Assembly: GCA_003762615.1 (NCBI GenBank)
Contig: RIAZ01000005.1
Span: 62,001 to 126,000, forward strand
Source of the DNA: Muribaculaceae bacterium Isolate-037 (Harlan)
GTDB taxonomy: Bacteria; Bacteroidota; Bacteroidia; Bacteroidales; Muribaculaceae
Reading direction: 5' to 3'
Length of the DNA stretch: 64,000 nt
Part shown: positions 9,399-19,500 of the stretch, in pieces
How positions within the stretch are numbered: position 1 is the first letter of the stretch
Layout of the letters: each line of letters begins with the position of its first letter
Position numbers and translations under genes: made by a program
The notes under the pieces: generated by a model
Seen by the model: the letters and a program-made list of their open reading frames with translations, nothing else
What the model was told of the DNA's origin: nothing
Databases searched by the model: none

Positions 9399-11459
9399 AT
9401 GACAAAAATAACATTAACATTTATTTTTTTATTCACGTCTTTATGTGCATTTTCAGCCAGTTCTGAAGATATTGACACTATAAGAACTAAATCGCTTGAC
9501 GAAGTGATAGTCTCTGCATCGTATCTTACCCGTGAGGATGACCACATTCTCGCTGTTCCGACTAAAGAGCAACGGAAACATGCTGTTACAGGATATGATT
9601 TGTTAAGTAACCTCATGATCCCGGGAATATATGTTAACCGCTCTACCGGCAGTGTTGCAACTCCGGCCGGAGCTGCCACCGTATACATAGACGGTCGTGA
9701 GGCGGATTTTCGCGAGGTGCAGTCGTTGAGACCGAAAGATATTGCAAGGGTGGAGTATTTTGACATCCCGACCGGAAAATACGCCAAAGACGCTGCTGCA
9801 ATCAATTTTATACTTAAAACACTCGATAACGGTGGATATACACAGTTTGATGCCGCGCAAGGTGTCGGCTATCTTTACGGTGATTATAACTTGATTTCCA
9901 AGTTCGTAACAGGAACAAAAAGCATAAACCTATGGGCTGGATACGCATTGGAAAATTTTAAATCATCATTACATGAAGAAGAAACATTCAACTTTCCCAA
10001 AGGATTATTAAACAGGAGCAACTCATACAGCAATGCCGGCAATCGCGATACGGAGGAATATGTGCAGGCCTCAATCAGCAATCGTGGCAAGAAATATATC
10101 TGGATGCTTCGTGGAGGCATGTCATGGAATGACAAGAAAAATGATGTTGGCAACGGCATTGTAGATTATTGTCTGGCAGATGCCGCTTCAAATAGTGGCA
10201 AAAGCCTTAATCTTTACAGCAAGAATAAAACAATGCGTCCAAGCCTGTATTTTTATGGGTTACACACATTTTCAGAAACAAGAACACTTGATTATGTAGT
10301 TGACGGATATTTCTCAAGGAATGATTACAACCGTCAGTATAACGAAGGGGATGCCTATTACAAATCATTTGTCAAGGAAGATTACTATTATACCAAACTG
10401 AACGCCAACTACTCGATGTCATTCAGCCACCGCAACAGGCTTGCCTTCATTCTCTACGAATTTTTGAGAATAAGTGATTCAGACTATTCCGGCAGTTCAA
10501 TTTACAACCAGAATCTACGTTCCTCGGAAACTATCCTGTTTGTTGATTACTCCCAAAGACTTGGTCGATTCTTCTATGACATCAATCCTGGTCTGTCATT
10601 TCTTACATATAGGTTGAAAGGACTGAAGTCAATCAACCACATCAATCCCCGCCTTCAGGCAAGTGCGGCATATATGATAGATAGGAAGCAGCAGCTTCAG
10701 TTCGCTTTCGCGCTAGGCAATACTTATCCGAGAATAAACACTATCAACAATGTCGAACAGCAGATTGACCCGATAATAATACTCAAAGGCAATCCTGATA
10801 TGGATAACTCAATCCTGTTGAGTCCTCGCTTCAGTTACAATTTGAACCTCAATAAGATCGCACTACAGGCAGGAGTATCGTATTATTATCAGAACCATGC
10901 CATAGTTTCTGATTATTATATCCGTGGAGGAAACCTTATCAGTACATTCCGCGACGACTGCACCTATCATCGACCGGGAGCAGATGTATCATTGACATAT
11001 AAGCCATCCAATACTCTTAACATCAATGTATCCGGACAATGGAATGAACAGTTTATCCGTGGCAGAGTGGAGCATCGAAACCTGACATCATTCAGCGGAA
11101 GGATGATAGTGAATTATTATGTCGGTAATTTTTCCTTCGGAGCTATGTTGTCAACACCGACAAAAGATTTGGTTGATTACCAGATACGCAGAAAAACATA
11201 TTGGAGATACCAATTGTCTGCCATGTGGAATCACGGAAATTGGGCGATTGAAGCAAATGCCAACAATCTGTTTTTGATGAAAAACAATATTATTGACGAA
11301 CTTTCATCGCCGACTTACTCATTCTCACAGACCAATTGGAATCGTCAATACAACCAGTATGCGACTTTGAAGGTTGTATATAGCTTCGACTATGGCAAGA
11401 AGACCACAAAGTCTCCGAAATATGAACGAGTGGAAAGTGAAAGTGCAATATTGAAATAA
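9399..11459 (+). CDS. TonB-receptor-like outer-membrane beta-barrel protein
   Basis: 686 residues with a signal peptide (MTKITLTFIFLFTSLCAFSA). A short plug-like domain includes SLDEVIVSASYL and IYVNRSTGSVATPAGAATVYID, followed by many beta strands typical of a 22-strand barrel. It has no carboxypeptidase-regulatory domain, unlike the barrel at 2965-5547. It directly follows precursor 2, so it could be the outer-membrane route or self-receptor for that peptide. The cluster pairs each precursor with its own barrel-type gene downstream. Transport role is inference. Confidence 0.75.
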   Translation: MTKITLTFIFLFTSLCAFSASSEDIDTIRTKSLDEVIVSASYLTREDDHILAVPTKEQRKHAVTGYDLLSNLMIPGIYVNRSTGSVATPAGAATVYIDGREADFREVQSLRPKDIARVEYFDIPTGKYAKDAAAINFILKTLDNGGYTQFDAAQGVGYLYGDYNLISKFVTGTKSINLWAGYALENFKSSLHEEETFNFPKGLLNRSNSYSNAGNRDTEEYVQASISNRGKKYIWMLRGGMSWNDKKNDVGNGIVDYCLADAASNSGKSLNLYSKNKTMRPSLYFYGLHTFSETRTLDYVVDGYFSRNDYNRQYNEGDAYYKSFVKEDYYYTKLNANYSMSFSHRNRLAFILYEFLRISDSDYSGSSIYNQNLRSSETILFVDYSQRLGRFFYDINPGLSFLTYRLKGLKSINHINPRLQASAAYMIDRKQQLQFAFALGNTYPRINTINNVEQQIDPIIILKGNPDMDNSILLSPRFSYNLNLNKIALQAGVSYYYQNHAIVSDYYIRGGNLISTFRDDCTYHRPGADVSLTYKPSNTLNINVSGQWNEQFIRGRVEHRNLTSFSGRMIVNYYVGNFSFGAMLSTPTKDLVDYQIRRKTYWRYQLSAMWNHGNWAIEANANNLFLMKNNIIDELSSPTYSFSQTNWNRQYNQYATLKVVYSFDYGKKTTKSPKYERVESESAILK

Positions 11460-11473
11460 AAATCAAAGCTTAT

Positions 11474-11665
11474 ATGAAAAAAGAACCTCAAATTGAACTC
11501 CGTTCAGAGAAAGTCCGAAATCTACTCGGCGAGATTCCTCCCGCTCTTGTGCGGTGGGGAACAGTGATAATCGTGGCAATCTTTCTGACCCTGCTATTAG
11601 TGGTATGCTTCATGCCTTATCCATATTCCAATGGAGAAAGCATATTGCTACACTGGCTTATGTAA
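11474..11665 (+). CDS. Short single-pass membrane protein like the N-terminus of an HlyD adaptor
   Basis: 63 residues: a cytoplasmic segment (IELRSEKVRNLLGEIPPALVRW) followed by one transmembrane helix (about 31-48) and a short tail. The pre-helix sequence resembles the start of Bacteroidetes HlyD-type membrane-fusion proteins, but the periplasmic coiled coil and barrel domains are missing and nothing downstream continues it. It could be a dedicated small partner of the C39 exporter or a truncated adaptor. The cluster has no other adaptor gene. Confidence 0.6.
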   Translation: MKKEPQIELRSEKVRNLLGEIPPALVRWGTVIIVAIFLTLLLVVCFMPYPYSNGESILLHWLM

Positions 11666-11683
11666 GTTTAATTCGCAAGCATT

Positions 11684-12304
11684 ATGAAATATTATAGCAT
11701 CTTATTAGTGATTGTTTGTGTGCTCTGCAGTTGCGACTCAGAAGATGAGTTAAGTGAGATTACCATGATGGATGGAAACACTATCACGGTTGACAAATAT
11801 AAACGATTCTATTCAACAGAAGAAGAATTTGTTCACGATGTTTCATTTTCATTCCCAAGAGAATATAATCTCAACTGTGTAGAAAAAATAGATTATTTGA
11901 ATAATCAAGAGTACACCGTTTATGATTATAATCAATCCTTTATAGGTTGTTGGGTGATAGCTGAATTTGGGAATTGGATTAAAGAATATGGTTTAATTCC
12001 AAATGTCCCTTACTATGTGTCGACAATGATTTATGTTAAATATCTGTCAGAGACGCCAAAAGGTTTGCGAATTGTACCAAAGTTTGGCGAGGAACACATG
12101 GGGTATTGTCCCGACATCATCCCTAAAACTTTTAGAGTATATCATGATTCTAATAGGAAACTGAATGTGCTAACTACCGGATTTAAGCATATAGGATATG
12201 ATTCAAAACGAAAACCGGTTGCAATAAATATTCCTTCATTTATTGATAATAGTAAAAATAAATTAACATGGAACTTTTTAATTCGAGACGATGGATGGGA
12301 TTAA
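11684..12304 (+). CDS. Lipoprotein of unknown function, candidate immunity protein
   Basis: 206 residues with a lipoprotein signal (ILLVIVCVLCSC, Cys at about 17). The rest is soluble and Tyr/Trp-rich. The middle (FGNWIKEYGLIPNVPYYV) resembles the middle of the next gene's product (SSWEKYGVTPAIYVGRYVKV), and both end in Trp-Asp, so the two look like diverged paralogues. The position at the end of the peptide cluster makes self-immunity a possible role, which is inference only. Confidence 0.65.
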   Translation: MKYYSILLVIVCVLCSCDSEDELSEITMMDGNTITVDKYKRFYSTEEEFVHDVSFSFPREYNLNCVEKIDYLNNQEYTVYDYNQSFIGCWVIAEFGNWIKEYGLIPNVPYYVSTMIYVKYLSETPKGLRIVPKFGEEHMGYCPDIIPKTFRVYHDSNRKLNVLTTGFKHIGYDSKRKPVAINIPSFIDNSKNKLTWNFLIRDDGWD

Positions 12305-12948
12305 TTTCCCTCTTGGCAACAACATTATGTTTATTGTTGAGCGCGTGCAACTCAACTGAAGAAGAGCCCTTGTGTATGACTCAACAAAATGCACTCGGTG
12401 AGGTTATTTCTCTCTCAAATGGAGAAATGATAACTCTTTCTGACACCACCACTTATGAGATATTTCCTGAAGATCTATCTGATGTATCAAACTTGACAGA
12501 TAAAGCATCAGAAAATTTATTTGACAATATCTCAAGATCTACCAATAGTCTCCGCGCGTATGGTTATGATAGCCAAGAGCCTGAAACAGATTGGAAAAAA
12601 TATCTATTGAACAGCAGTTGGGAAAAATACGGAGTGACACCCGCTATTTACGTTGGCAGATATGTAAAGGTTCACAAAAATCTTTCAATTGAACCTGGTA
12701 CTTATGCCGTACCCGCTGACTATACTTCTGATAAAGCTCCCCAAAATGCAATGGGCTGGGATGGTACCACGGGTATAATTGGATTCACACCAACAAACAA
12801 GAGTGATTACATATCTGATGGTGTAACTCGAATTTTCATCATCAACTGTGATATGTCCGGTCGAGTTTATAACAAAAATATTCCTGCAAACCCTTCAAAC
12901 TTTGAATGGGCTTATAAAATGGAATCGAAAGTAGACATTTGGGATTGA
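12268..12948 (+). CDS. Lipoprotein of unknown function, paralogue of the preceding gene
   Basis: 226 residues from ATG 12268. An alternative ATG at 12295 (MGLISLLATTLCLLLSAC) gives a cleaner lipoprotein signal and cuts the overlap with the upstream gene from 37 to 10 bp, so I favour 12295 biologically. The mature part shares the W..YG..P..YV..Y.KV pattern with the previous lipoprotein. Last gene of the run: a strong hairpin follows at 12989. Confidence 0.65.
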   Translation: MELFNSRRWMGLISLLATTLCLLLSACNSTEEEPLCMTQQNALGEVISLSNGEMITLSDTTTYEIFPEDLSDVSNLTDKASENLFDNISRSTNSLRAYGYDSQEPETDWKKYLLNSSWEKYGVTPAIYVGRYVKVHKNLSIEPGTYAVPADYTSDKAPQNAMGWDGTTGIIGFTPTNKSDYISDGVTRIFIINCDMSGRVYNKNIPANPSNFEWAYKMESKVDIWD

Positions 12949-12988
12949 TAAGATTTTGTAATTTTTTATCAACAAATGAAGGTCTTCG

Positions 12989-13018
12989 AAGGGGTTGTGC
13001 AATATTGCACAACCCCTT
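12989..13018. terminator. Bidirectional terminator hairpin
   Basis: A perfect 30-bp palindrome (15-bp arms, starting AAGGGGTTGTGCAAT) with T residues after it. It closes the peptide cluster. Confidence 0.75.
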
Positions 13019-13425
13019 TTCGTAATCATTGACACGGAAGTAGTTCTACTAAATTCTGTATTGAATGTTAGGGCGAATACGCAATCTGTTTATTGGAAAC
13101 CGTCATTTGAAAATATCGGTGGTTTTATTTGCTTAAAATAGAATGATAGTAAAAAATGTTAAATTCAAATGCGCTGGTGTTTCCCTACTGCAGTCGTCTT
13201 GGGATTGTGGAAGTAATTTAGCTGATAAAATACTAATATTACCTATCTTATAAGCATAAATATAGGGAAATCTATCAAATGAAAGGACTAAACTTAGTAT
13301 GAGGTGAGGTGAGTGTCCATTCTCCATCTCAAAATGCTACCGAACCACACAATAGTAATAATATTAATAAATGTTAAATATTAAAATATATGTGCGAAAA
13401 ATTATGAACTGAATGTAAAATATAT
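13019..13425. other. Intergenic, no gene seen
   Basis: About 400 bp of AT-rich sequence with only short frames lacking coding character. It separates the peptide cluster from the Rhs operon. Confidence 0.5.
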
Positions 13426-13433
13426 TATCTTTG
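13426..13433 (+). promoter_or_regulatory. Bacteroidetes -7 promoter element of the Rhs operon
   Basis: TATCTTTG matches TAnnTTTG. The expected -33 TTTG is only weakly present (TATG 19 bp upstream). Transcription would start near 13440. Confidence 0.5.
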
Positions 13434-13440
13434 CGATGTA

Positions 13441-13574
13441 GTTTTGCTGCACAATAGCGTTTAGTGGTCAGGCAACTCGGATGTATTCCCCGTCCTGACA
13501 GAAGAACATAGCGGCAATCCTCGCTGACAAACCTATAATAATCAACATATTAATCTATCACATCAAAATGGAAA
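13441..13574 (+). promoter_or_regulatory. 5' leader of the Rhs operon
   Basis: About 130 nt, clearly more GC-rich than the DNA upstream. GTCAGG near 13467 can pair with CCTGAC near 13495. It could be a structured leader. No known riboswitch is recognised. Confidence 0.3.
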
Positions 13575-13580
13575 GTGCTT

Positions 13581-16553
13581 ATGAAGAAATCTCTACTCTT
13601 TTCCGGCCTGTGTGGTTTGTCAGCCCTGTTTTTACTCGCTCGGTCACCCGGCGGTGTCGAGGGAGTGGACGCATGGTTCAAGACCGTTCCGGTCGGAAGT
13701 AATCTGCAAGGGACGTACCAATGGCTCGATGTAGCGGGCGACTCGACGGTACAGTACGCGCAAAACCGGGCTGTGGGAACCTATGTGTTCACGCAAAGCC
13801 GGAATCTGCTCAAATCCCTAAATTTCAATCCCGCGATTGACTTTTCAAAGGGAGACTCCCCGAAATGGAGCGACCTGCGCCGCTCACCGCTGACGCAGGG
13901 AACCATCATCGGAGTCTTCGCTCCTTATTCCTTCACCGGTGAGTCTGTCATCTACGGTGTTGCCAGCGGTGACGGCGGAGGAAGTCTTGTCACCAACGAC
14001 CAGATTGTGCGCCCCGGCTCCATAGAGCCGCTTGACTACGGCGACACTTCCGGCGAGGATCTCCGCCACACAGGACAAGACTCCATCCCTCTTGACATCT
14101 TCAAGGAACATGCCACGAAGGTGCTGACCTATTACCGCGCTGCCAACCCGAACACCTCGGTATGGGGCGGACCGGGCGGCACCATAACCATCGGCGGAAC
14201 TTACAACACATCAAACGAACATTTCAACGGGCCTTTCGACGTTTCCAATTTTGGCAACAACGCTTTCGAGGGATATTCACCTGAACTGCTTGTCTATAAC
14301 CGCATTCTGACACCGGGAGAAAGAAGAAAGGCCGAGAGTTATCTCGCCATGAAATACGGTGTCACTCTCAACGATTCTTATCTTGACGGAGACGGGAATC
14401 TTGTATGGGACCGTGATGAAGCCGGTGTATATCACAACCGTGTGACTGCCGTGTCACGGAACAATGCCGGAGACTTCAACCAGCCCGTTTCGGCCACATC
14501 ATACGAGGAGGCTCCGCTGTACACGTCGCTTCCTGAGAATGACAGCTTCCATAAGTCTAATTCCTATGGGTTTCCTTCGGAGGCACACCTGCTTGTAATG
14601 GGACGCGAGTATGGCAATCCACTTCCCGACAAGCTATCTCTATTCTGGGGTGACGACGGCGGTTCACTTGAAACATATACGTCACCAAATGATACTCTCT
14701 GGCACATAATGAACCGCACATGGCTGGTAAGGACAAACCTCCCCACCGCGGCAGACACCACAGCAACACGCTGGACCGGCTCCGGCATGACGGTAACGCC
14801 TGACGGTTTTCTGGATGTCATCAGTCAAGCGGAAAATACTCCTGCTTACGTTATGACTCCCGACCTTATTGCCGGCATGGGACTTATCGAGTTCTCTTGC
14901 CCTTCATCCCATCCAACATTTGATGTCGGTTTTGCCAAGACTGGTGAAAACGGATGTTCTTATGGCTTCCGTATAGGAACAGATGGCAGCATAAAAGCTA
15001 TAAAAGGAGGCGAGGCGGGGACAACGAACCTTATCACAGATGCCGGCGGCAGTGATGTCTCAGTACTATTATCCGATGGTGTCGTTTATCTTCGTATTGA
15101 TGGCGAAGGAAGCGAGTCTTATACTATCAATCTGCCAGAGGAACTTAAATCATCCGTATTCCGAGGTATAATCAGTTCCGAGGCTTCCTCCACTCCATTA
15201 TTGTTAACTGGTGTGCGTTCCAATGGAGCGACCGAGACCGGATATTTTGCCGAACTCGCACATAATCTAACGCCGGAGAAGGAATTCTATCATTACAGCC
15301 GCAACCGTACCGTGATGCTGATAGACCCGACCGGAGAGGGTACGTTCGACAGCGACAACACCGTTATGGTGAGATGTACTCCGCCGGATGTGTCAAGAGG
15401 TAAAACTATGTTCCATAATATATTATGGGATGCAGACGGTTCTGGATCAGATGTGTTCACATTTGCATATTTCGACGGCATATCCGCCGATGTTGATGTC
15501 ACACCCACTACCTGCCTCGACGGAGTGCCTCAGAAAGACGGCTATGTTGATATTGGCATAAATATAGGAACGCCTATATATAAATATGCTCTGACCGTTG
15601 ATAGTGTCGTAGGCATGAATAAGGATGATGTTGTCGCCTCAGGCTCTTTCATGGGGGCTACGCATAGAATTGACAACCTTGCGACCGGGAAATATACGCT
15701 TACAGTGACACAGGGCGGTGGCAATGACATCCACGGCAAAGGCAACCTTCTATATACTACCTATTCACACACTGACCGCAGGTTTACAGGCGGCGATGTA
15801 GAATGGACTGTCACCGAAACAGGATCATGGTATAGAATTGGCGCAGAGCCTTCAGTGGCTGAGGATATTACCCAATGGGGATATGATGTGCGTAATGACA
15901 AGGCATATTTCATCATTGACGGTTACACAAGTCTGACACAGGGCGTAAGCATCAAGCCCGGCGATACTCTCGGAATGAAAATCAGCGGCATATATGTACG
16001 TTGGTATCACAATGGAGAGGAAGTGCTGAAAAAGAGCGCATGGACATTGCGTCTGTGGCGTATGTGCATCAAGTACGGTCGTGGAGATACTCATATCACA
16101 GGTCTTACCATCAACGGTGTTCCGGTGGAGGACTTCGAGACAAACGGCAATGTGCAGATTGAAACGCCCAAGACCAGCACCGTCACCTATACGGTATATG
16201 TCGGCAATGGTTGCGACCCGACTCTTCCCAATGGCATAGAACCGAAATCCCCCTATGTCATAGGTGAGATTGAACATGACAATCATGACAACGGACTTGA
16301 TGAGCTTAACGAACAGCTGACAGTCCGTTCGCAGGATGGCATGGCCAATATCTTCGATGCAGTTCTTGACCGAGGCAAATCAGGCCCCGCTACCCTCATG
16401 GTCTTCGACACATCCGGAAAACTTGTTTACCAAGGCGAGATGGAAGGCGATATGGTCAAGACCAAACAATTCTCCGTGCCGATGCAGGGTGTCTATATCG
16501 TAAAGGCGATAACTGCTGACGGAGAACACACAAAAAAGATTATTGCACAGTAA
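13581..16553 (+). CDS. Secreted modular protein with C-terminal sorting domain (T9SS type A-like)
   Basis: 990 residues from MKKSLLFSGLCGLSALFLLA, a signal peptide. The other in-frame ATG, 6 bp upstream, is less natural. Residues about 30-260 look like a concanavalin/LamG-type fold ending in LLVYNRILTPGERRKAESY, a segment common in Bacteroidetes adhesin-like secreted proteins, followed by a domain with YHNRVTAVSR. The last 75 residues (LMVFDTSGKLVYQGEM, then GVYIVKAITADGEHTKKIIAQ-like ending) match a type A sorting domain, so the protein should be exported by a type IX system and fixed to the surface or released. It sits 45 bp upstream of the giant Rhs gene and is probably co-transcribed. It may help present or secrete the Rhs protein. 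Confidence 0.75.
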   Translation: MKKSLLFSGLCGLSALFLLARSPGGVEGVDAWFKTVPVGSNLQGTYQWLDVAGDSTVQYAQNRAVGTYVFTQSRNLLKSLNFNPAIDFSKGDSPKWSDLRRSPLTQGTIIGVFAPYSFTGESVIYGVASGDGGGSLVTNDQIVRPGSIEPLDYGDTSGEDLRHTGQDSIPLDIFKEHATKVLTYYRAANPNTSVWGGPGGTITIGGTYNTSNEHFNGPFDVSNFGNNAFEGYSPELLVYNRILTPGERRKAESYLAMKYGVTLNDSYLDGDGNLVWDRDEAGVYHNRVTAVSRNNAGDFNQPVSATSYEEAPLYTSLPENDSFHKSNSYGFPSEAHLLVMGREYGNPLPDKLSLFWGDDGGSLETYTSPNDTLWHIMNRTWLVRTNLPTAADTTATRWTGSGMTVTPDGFLDVISQAENTPAYVMTPDLIAGMGLIEFSCPSSHPTFDVGFAKTGENGCSYGFRIGTDGSIKAIKGGEAGTTNLITDAGGSDVSVLLSDGVVYLRIDGEGSESYTINLPEELKSSVFRGIISSEASSTPLLLTGVRSNGATETGYFAELAHNLTPEKEFYHYSRNRTVMLIDPTGEGTFDSDNTVMVRCTPPDVSRGKTMFHNILWDADGSGSDVFTFAYFDGISADVDVTPTTCLDGVPQKDGYVDIGINIGTPIYKYALTVDSVVGMNKDDVVASGSFMGATHRIDNLATGKYTLTVTQGGGNDIHGKGNLLYTTYSHTDRRFTGGDVEWTVTETGSWYRIGAEPSVAEDITQWGYDVRNDKAYFIIDGYTSLTQGVSIKPGDTLGMKISGIYVRWYHNGEEVLKKSAWTLRLWRMCIKYGRGDTHITGLTINGVPVEDFETNGNVQIETPKTSTVTYTVYVGNGCDPTLPNGIEPKSPYVIGEIEHDNHDNGLDELNEQLTVRSQDGMANIFDAVLDRGKSGPATLMVFDTSGKLVYQGEMEGDMVKTKQFSVPMQGVYIVKAITADGEHTKKIIAQ

Positions 16554-16598
16554 TACAATAGTAGCAAACATCACATTTCCAACATAATAACCATCATT

Positions 16599-19500
16599 AT
16601 GAAACGGATATACAAAATAGCCGTTGCCACCGTCATACTCTCGGCGGTAGGTTTGTCGGGTGCATGGTTCCTCTCGGGCAGCTCCGCAGAGGCCGGAAAC
16701 TCACCCGGAAACGACGGCATAAGCATATCTTCCGAATCCACGGGTATATCGCCCGGTAAGACGGAAGTCATGGAGAGTGATTCTTCTCCGCAACAGAAGG
16801 GAAAGGTTGCGTCATGTAATACAAAGACGGGAGCAACTGTCATTGAAACCGATTCTAACAATAAATCGGAACAGGCAAAGGCCTACAAGAATCCTGCCGA
16901 CGGATCAGTCAGTAAATATTTCACGGCACAGAAGTCAGACAGCATTTCCGTTGCCGGCGGCTCTCTTGCTGTGGCAGAGGGACGTATGTTGCGTTCGGTA
17001 AATCTTTCCATCTCCGCGGTGGACAGCATCGACTTACCTGAACTGGACTTTGCCATGTGTAACGTCACGGGTGAGAGCGATGGTTACCGCTTCCTCCCTC
17101 ATGGCACACACTTCACTGAAGAAGGTGCGACCATACGGCTGAAGTATGACCGTACAAGGATTCCGAGCGGTTATACGGAAGATGACATACGCACGTTCTA
17201 CTACGATACCGATAAGGGTCATTGGGTTGCCCTTGACCGTGTGAAGGTTGACAAGGAACTTGCGTGTGTCGTGTCGAAGACCACTCACTTTACCGATATG
17301 ATCAACGGTGTCATTCAGGCACCCGAATCACCGGAGACCGAAGGCTTCGCGCCGACCATGATGAACGACATCAAGGCAGCCGCCCCGACAGCCAAACTCA
17401 ACATCATCGCTCCACCCTCGGCCAACAATCGTGGTTCGGCGAATCTTCAGTATGCCTTCGAGATGCCTCCTGCCCGCAACGGCATGGCTCCCTCACTGGG
17501 CATAAGCTACAACAGCGACGGCGGAAACGGATGGCTCGGTCACGGATGGGATCTTTCCGTTCCGTCAATCACACTTGACACCCGCTGGGGTGTTCCCCGT
17601 TACAACTTGGAGGAGGAGACCGAGACATATTCGCTCTCCGGCTCGATGCTCTCCACGATGGATGATAACGGTGCGATGAGCGTTGCCCACCGTGGCGACC
17701 GCATAGCCCGCAAAGCTGACCGTCAGTTCTATACACGTCAGGGTGGAGATTTCTCGCGCATAATCCGCAAAGGCGACAGCCCGGCCAATTATTATTGGGA
17801 AGTCACCGACAAGCAGGGCGTGGTGTACACCTATGGCGGCGAGGGTGCTGTTCTCAAAGGCACGATAACCGACATCAACGGCAATACACGCGAGGTAATT
17901 TCCGAGTGGAAACTGCGCCGCGTGGAGGAAACCCACGGTGACTGGATTGAATACGAATATGCCACTGCCGACGAAGCGGTTCGTGGTGGGCTTAACGCAA
18001 AGGCCATCTATCTTACAAAAGTATCCGCCGGCAACACCGGTGAGGAGCCACACACCGTTGTCACATTCACATCCGGCAAAGAAAAACGCCAGAAGACTAA
18101 CAATGCCCGATACGGTTACCTCACATCATCCAACCGTCTGCTTGAGAAAGTCAGCATAGACTTCATGGGCGAGGGGCTGCGCAGCTATGCCTTCTCGTAT
18201 GTTGACGGTGCTTTCCATAAGGATATGCTTGAAAGCGTCCGTCAGTATGACGACAGCGGCAATGAGTTTGCTTTCCAGACTTTCGACTACTACGATGATG
18301 TTCAATCGGGCAACGGTTATGTGCCGTTCAGCTCTGAATCTGAAACATGGAACACCCACAACGACGGCCTCGATGCCGGGTTCATCAATCCTTTGCAGGT
18401 AGCCGGTGGTCGATTTAGCGACAAACCTACGGCTCTTGGTGGTACTACCAGCACATCTACAAGTGGTTCGTTCTATGTCGGTGTCGGCCCGTCTGATTTC
18501 AGTGCATGGAAAAGTAATACCGTCGGCGGTTCGTATAATTACTCCAGCGATAACAGCAAGGGGCTTTCAACGTTCATAGATCTCAATGGAGATGGACTGC
18601 CCGACAAGGTATATCGTAAAAATGGTGCATTATACTATCGTCCTCAGATAAGAACCGATGAAAATGGAGAAATAGTATATGGTGATCCTATTCGGGTTGT
18701 TGGTATATCAAATTTCTCCACAACGAAGAGTTCCACCAACTCAGGGGGTGGCAAGGCCGTGGTTGGATGGCAGGCTCTCACAGCTCAATTCGGTGTTGAC
18801 GCTTCCAAGACCAAAACTAAAGTAACGGAATATTTTTCCGATATAAATGGTGACGGACTTGTTGACCTTGTTTCTAATGGTAAAGTATATTTCAATCATA
18901 TTGAATATGATGCACAGGGAAATGCTGTGCCAACGTTTACTTTGAGCAGTGCGGATACACCCAGTCCCATTATATATGGAGGAAAGATTGATACATCTGT
19001 TATTGAGATTGACCCCAATGAACAGGCTGAATTAGTCGCGTCTTCTCCGATGGAGGACATGGTTCGCGTATGGGTTGCCCCTAAAGCAGGTGTGATCAAT
19101 ATCTCCGGAGAGGTTTCTCTCATAACACCAACCGGAGATTATGATGCAGATGAATACGAAAAAGCAGATGGTGTAAGAGTTGCCATTCAAAAAGGTGGTT
19201 CTGAACTTTGGAGTATGTCAATTTCCAAAGGAGATGCGTCTATTCACAATGCTATTGCACAATCTGTTCCAGTCAACAAAAATGACAGGATATACTTCCG
19301 TGTTCAGTCTGGTAACACTGAGCTGAGCAATGGTGCATTTGACAATGTGAAATGGACTCCTGTAATTACATATACGGGAGCAGGTGAGTTGATGCCAAAT
19401 AGCTTGTCTTCGGTTGAATATAAGCTAAGCGATGGTGCCATCTACGATGTGAACACTATTGTGAATGTCGATGACGGCTGCGACTTCTCAATATCAGGAC

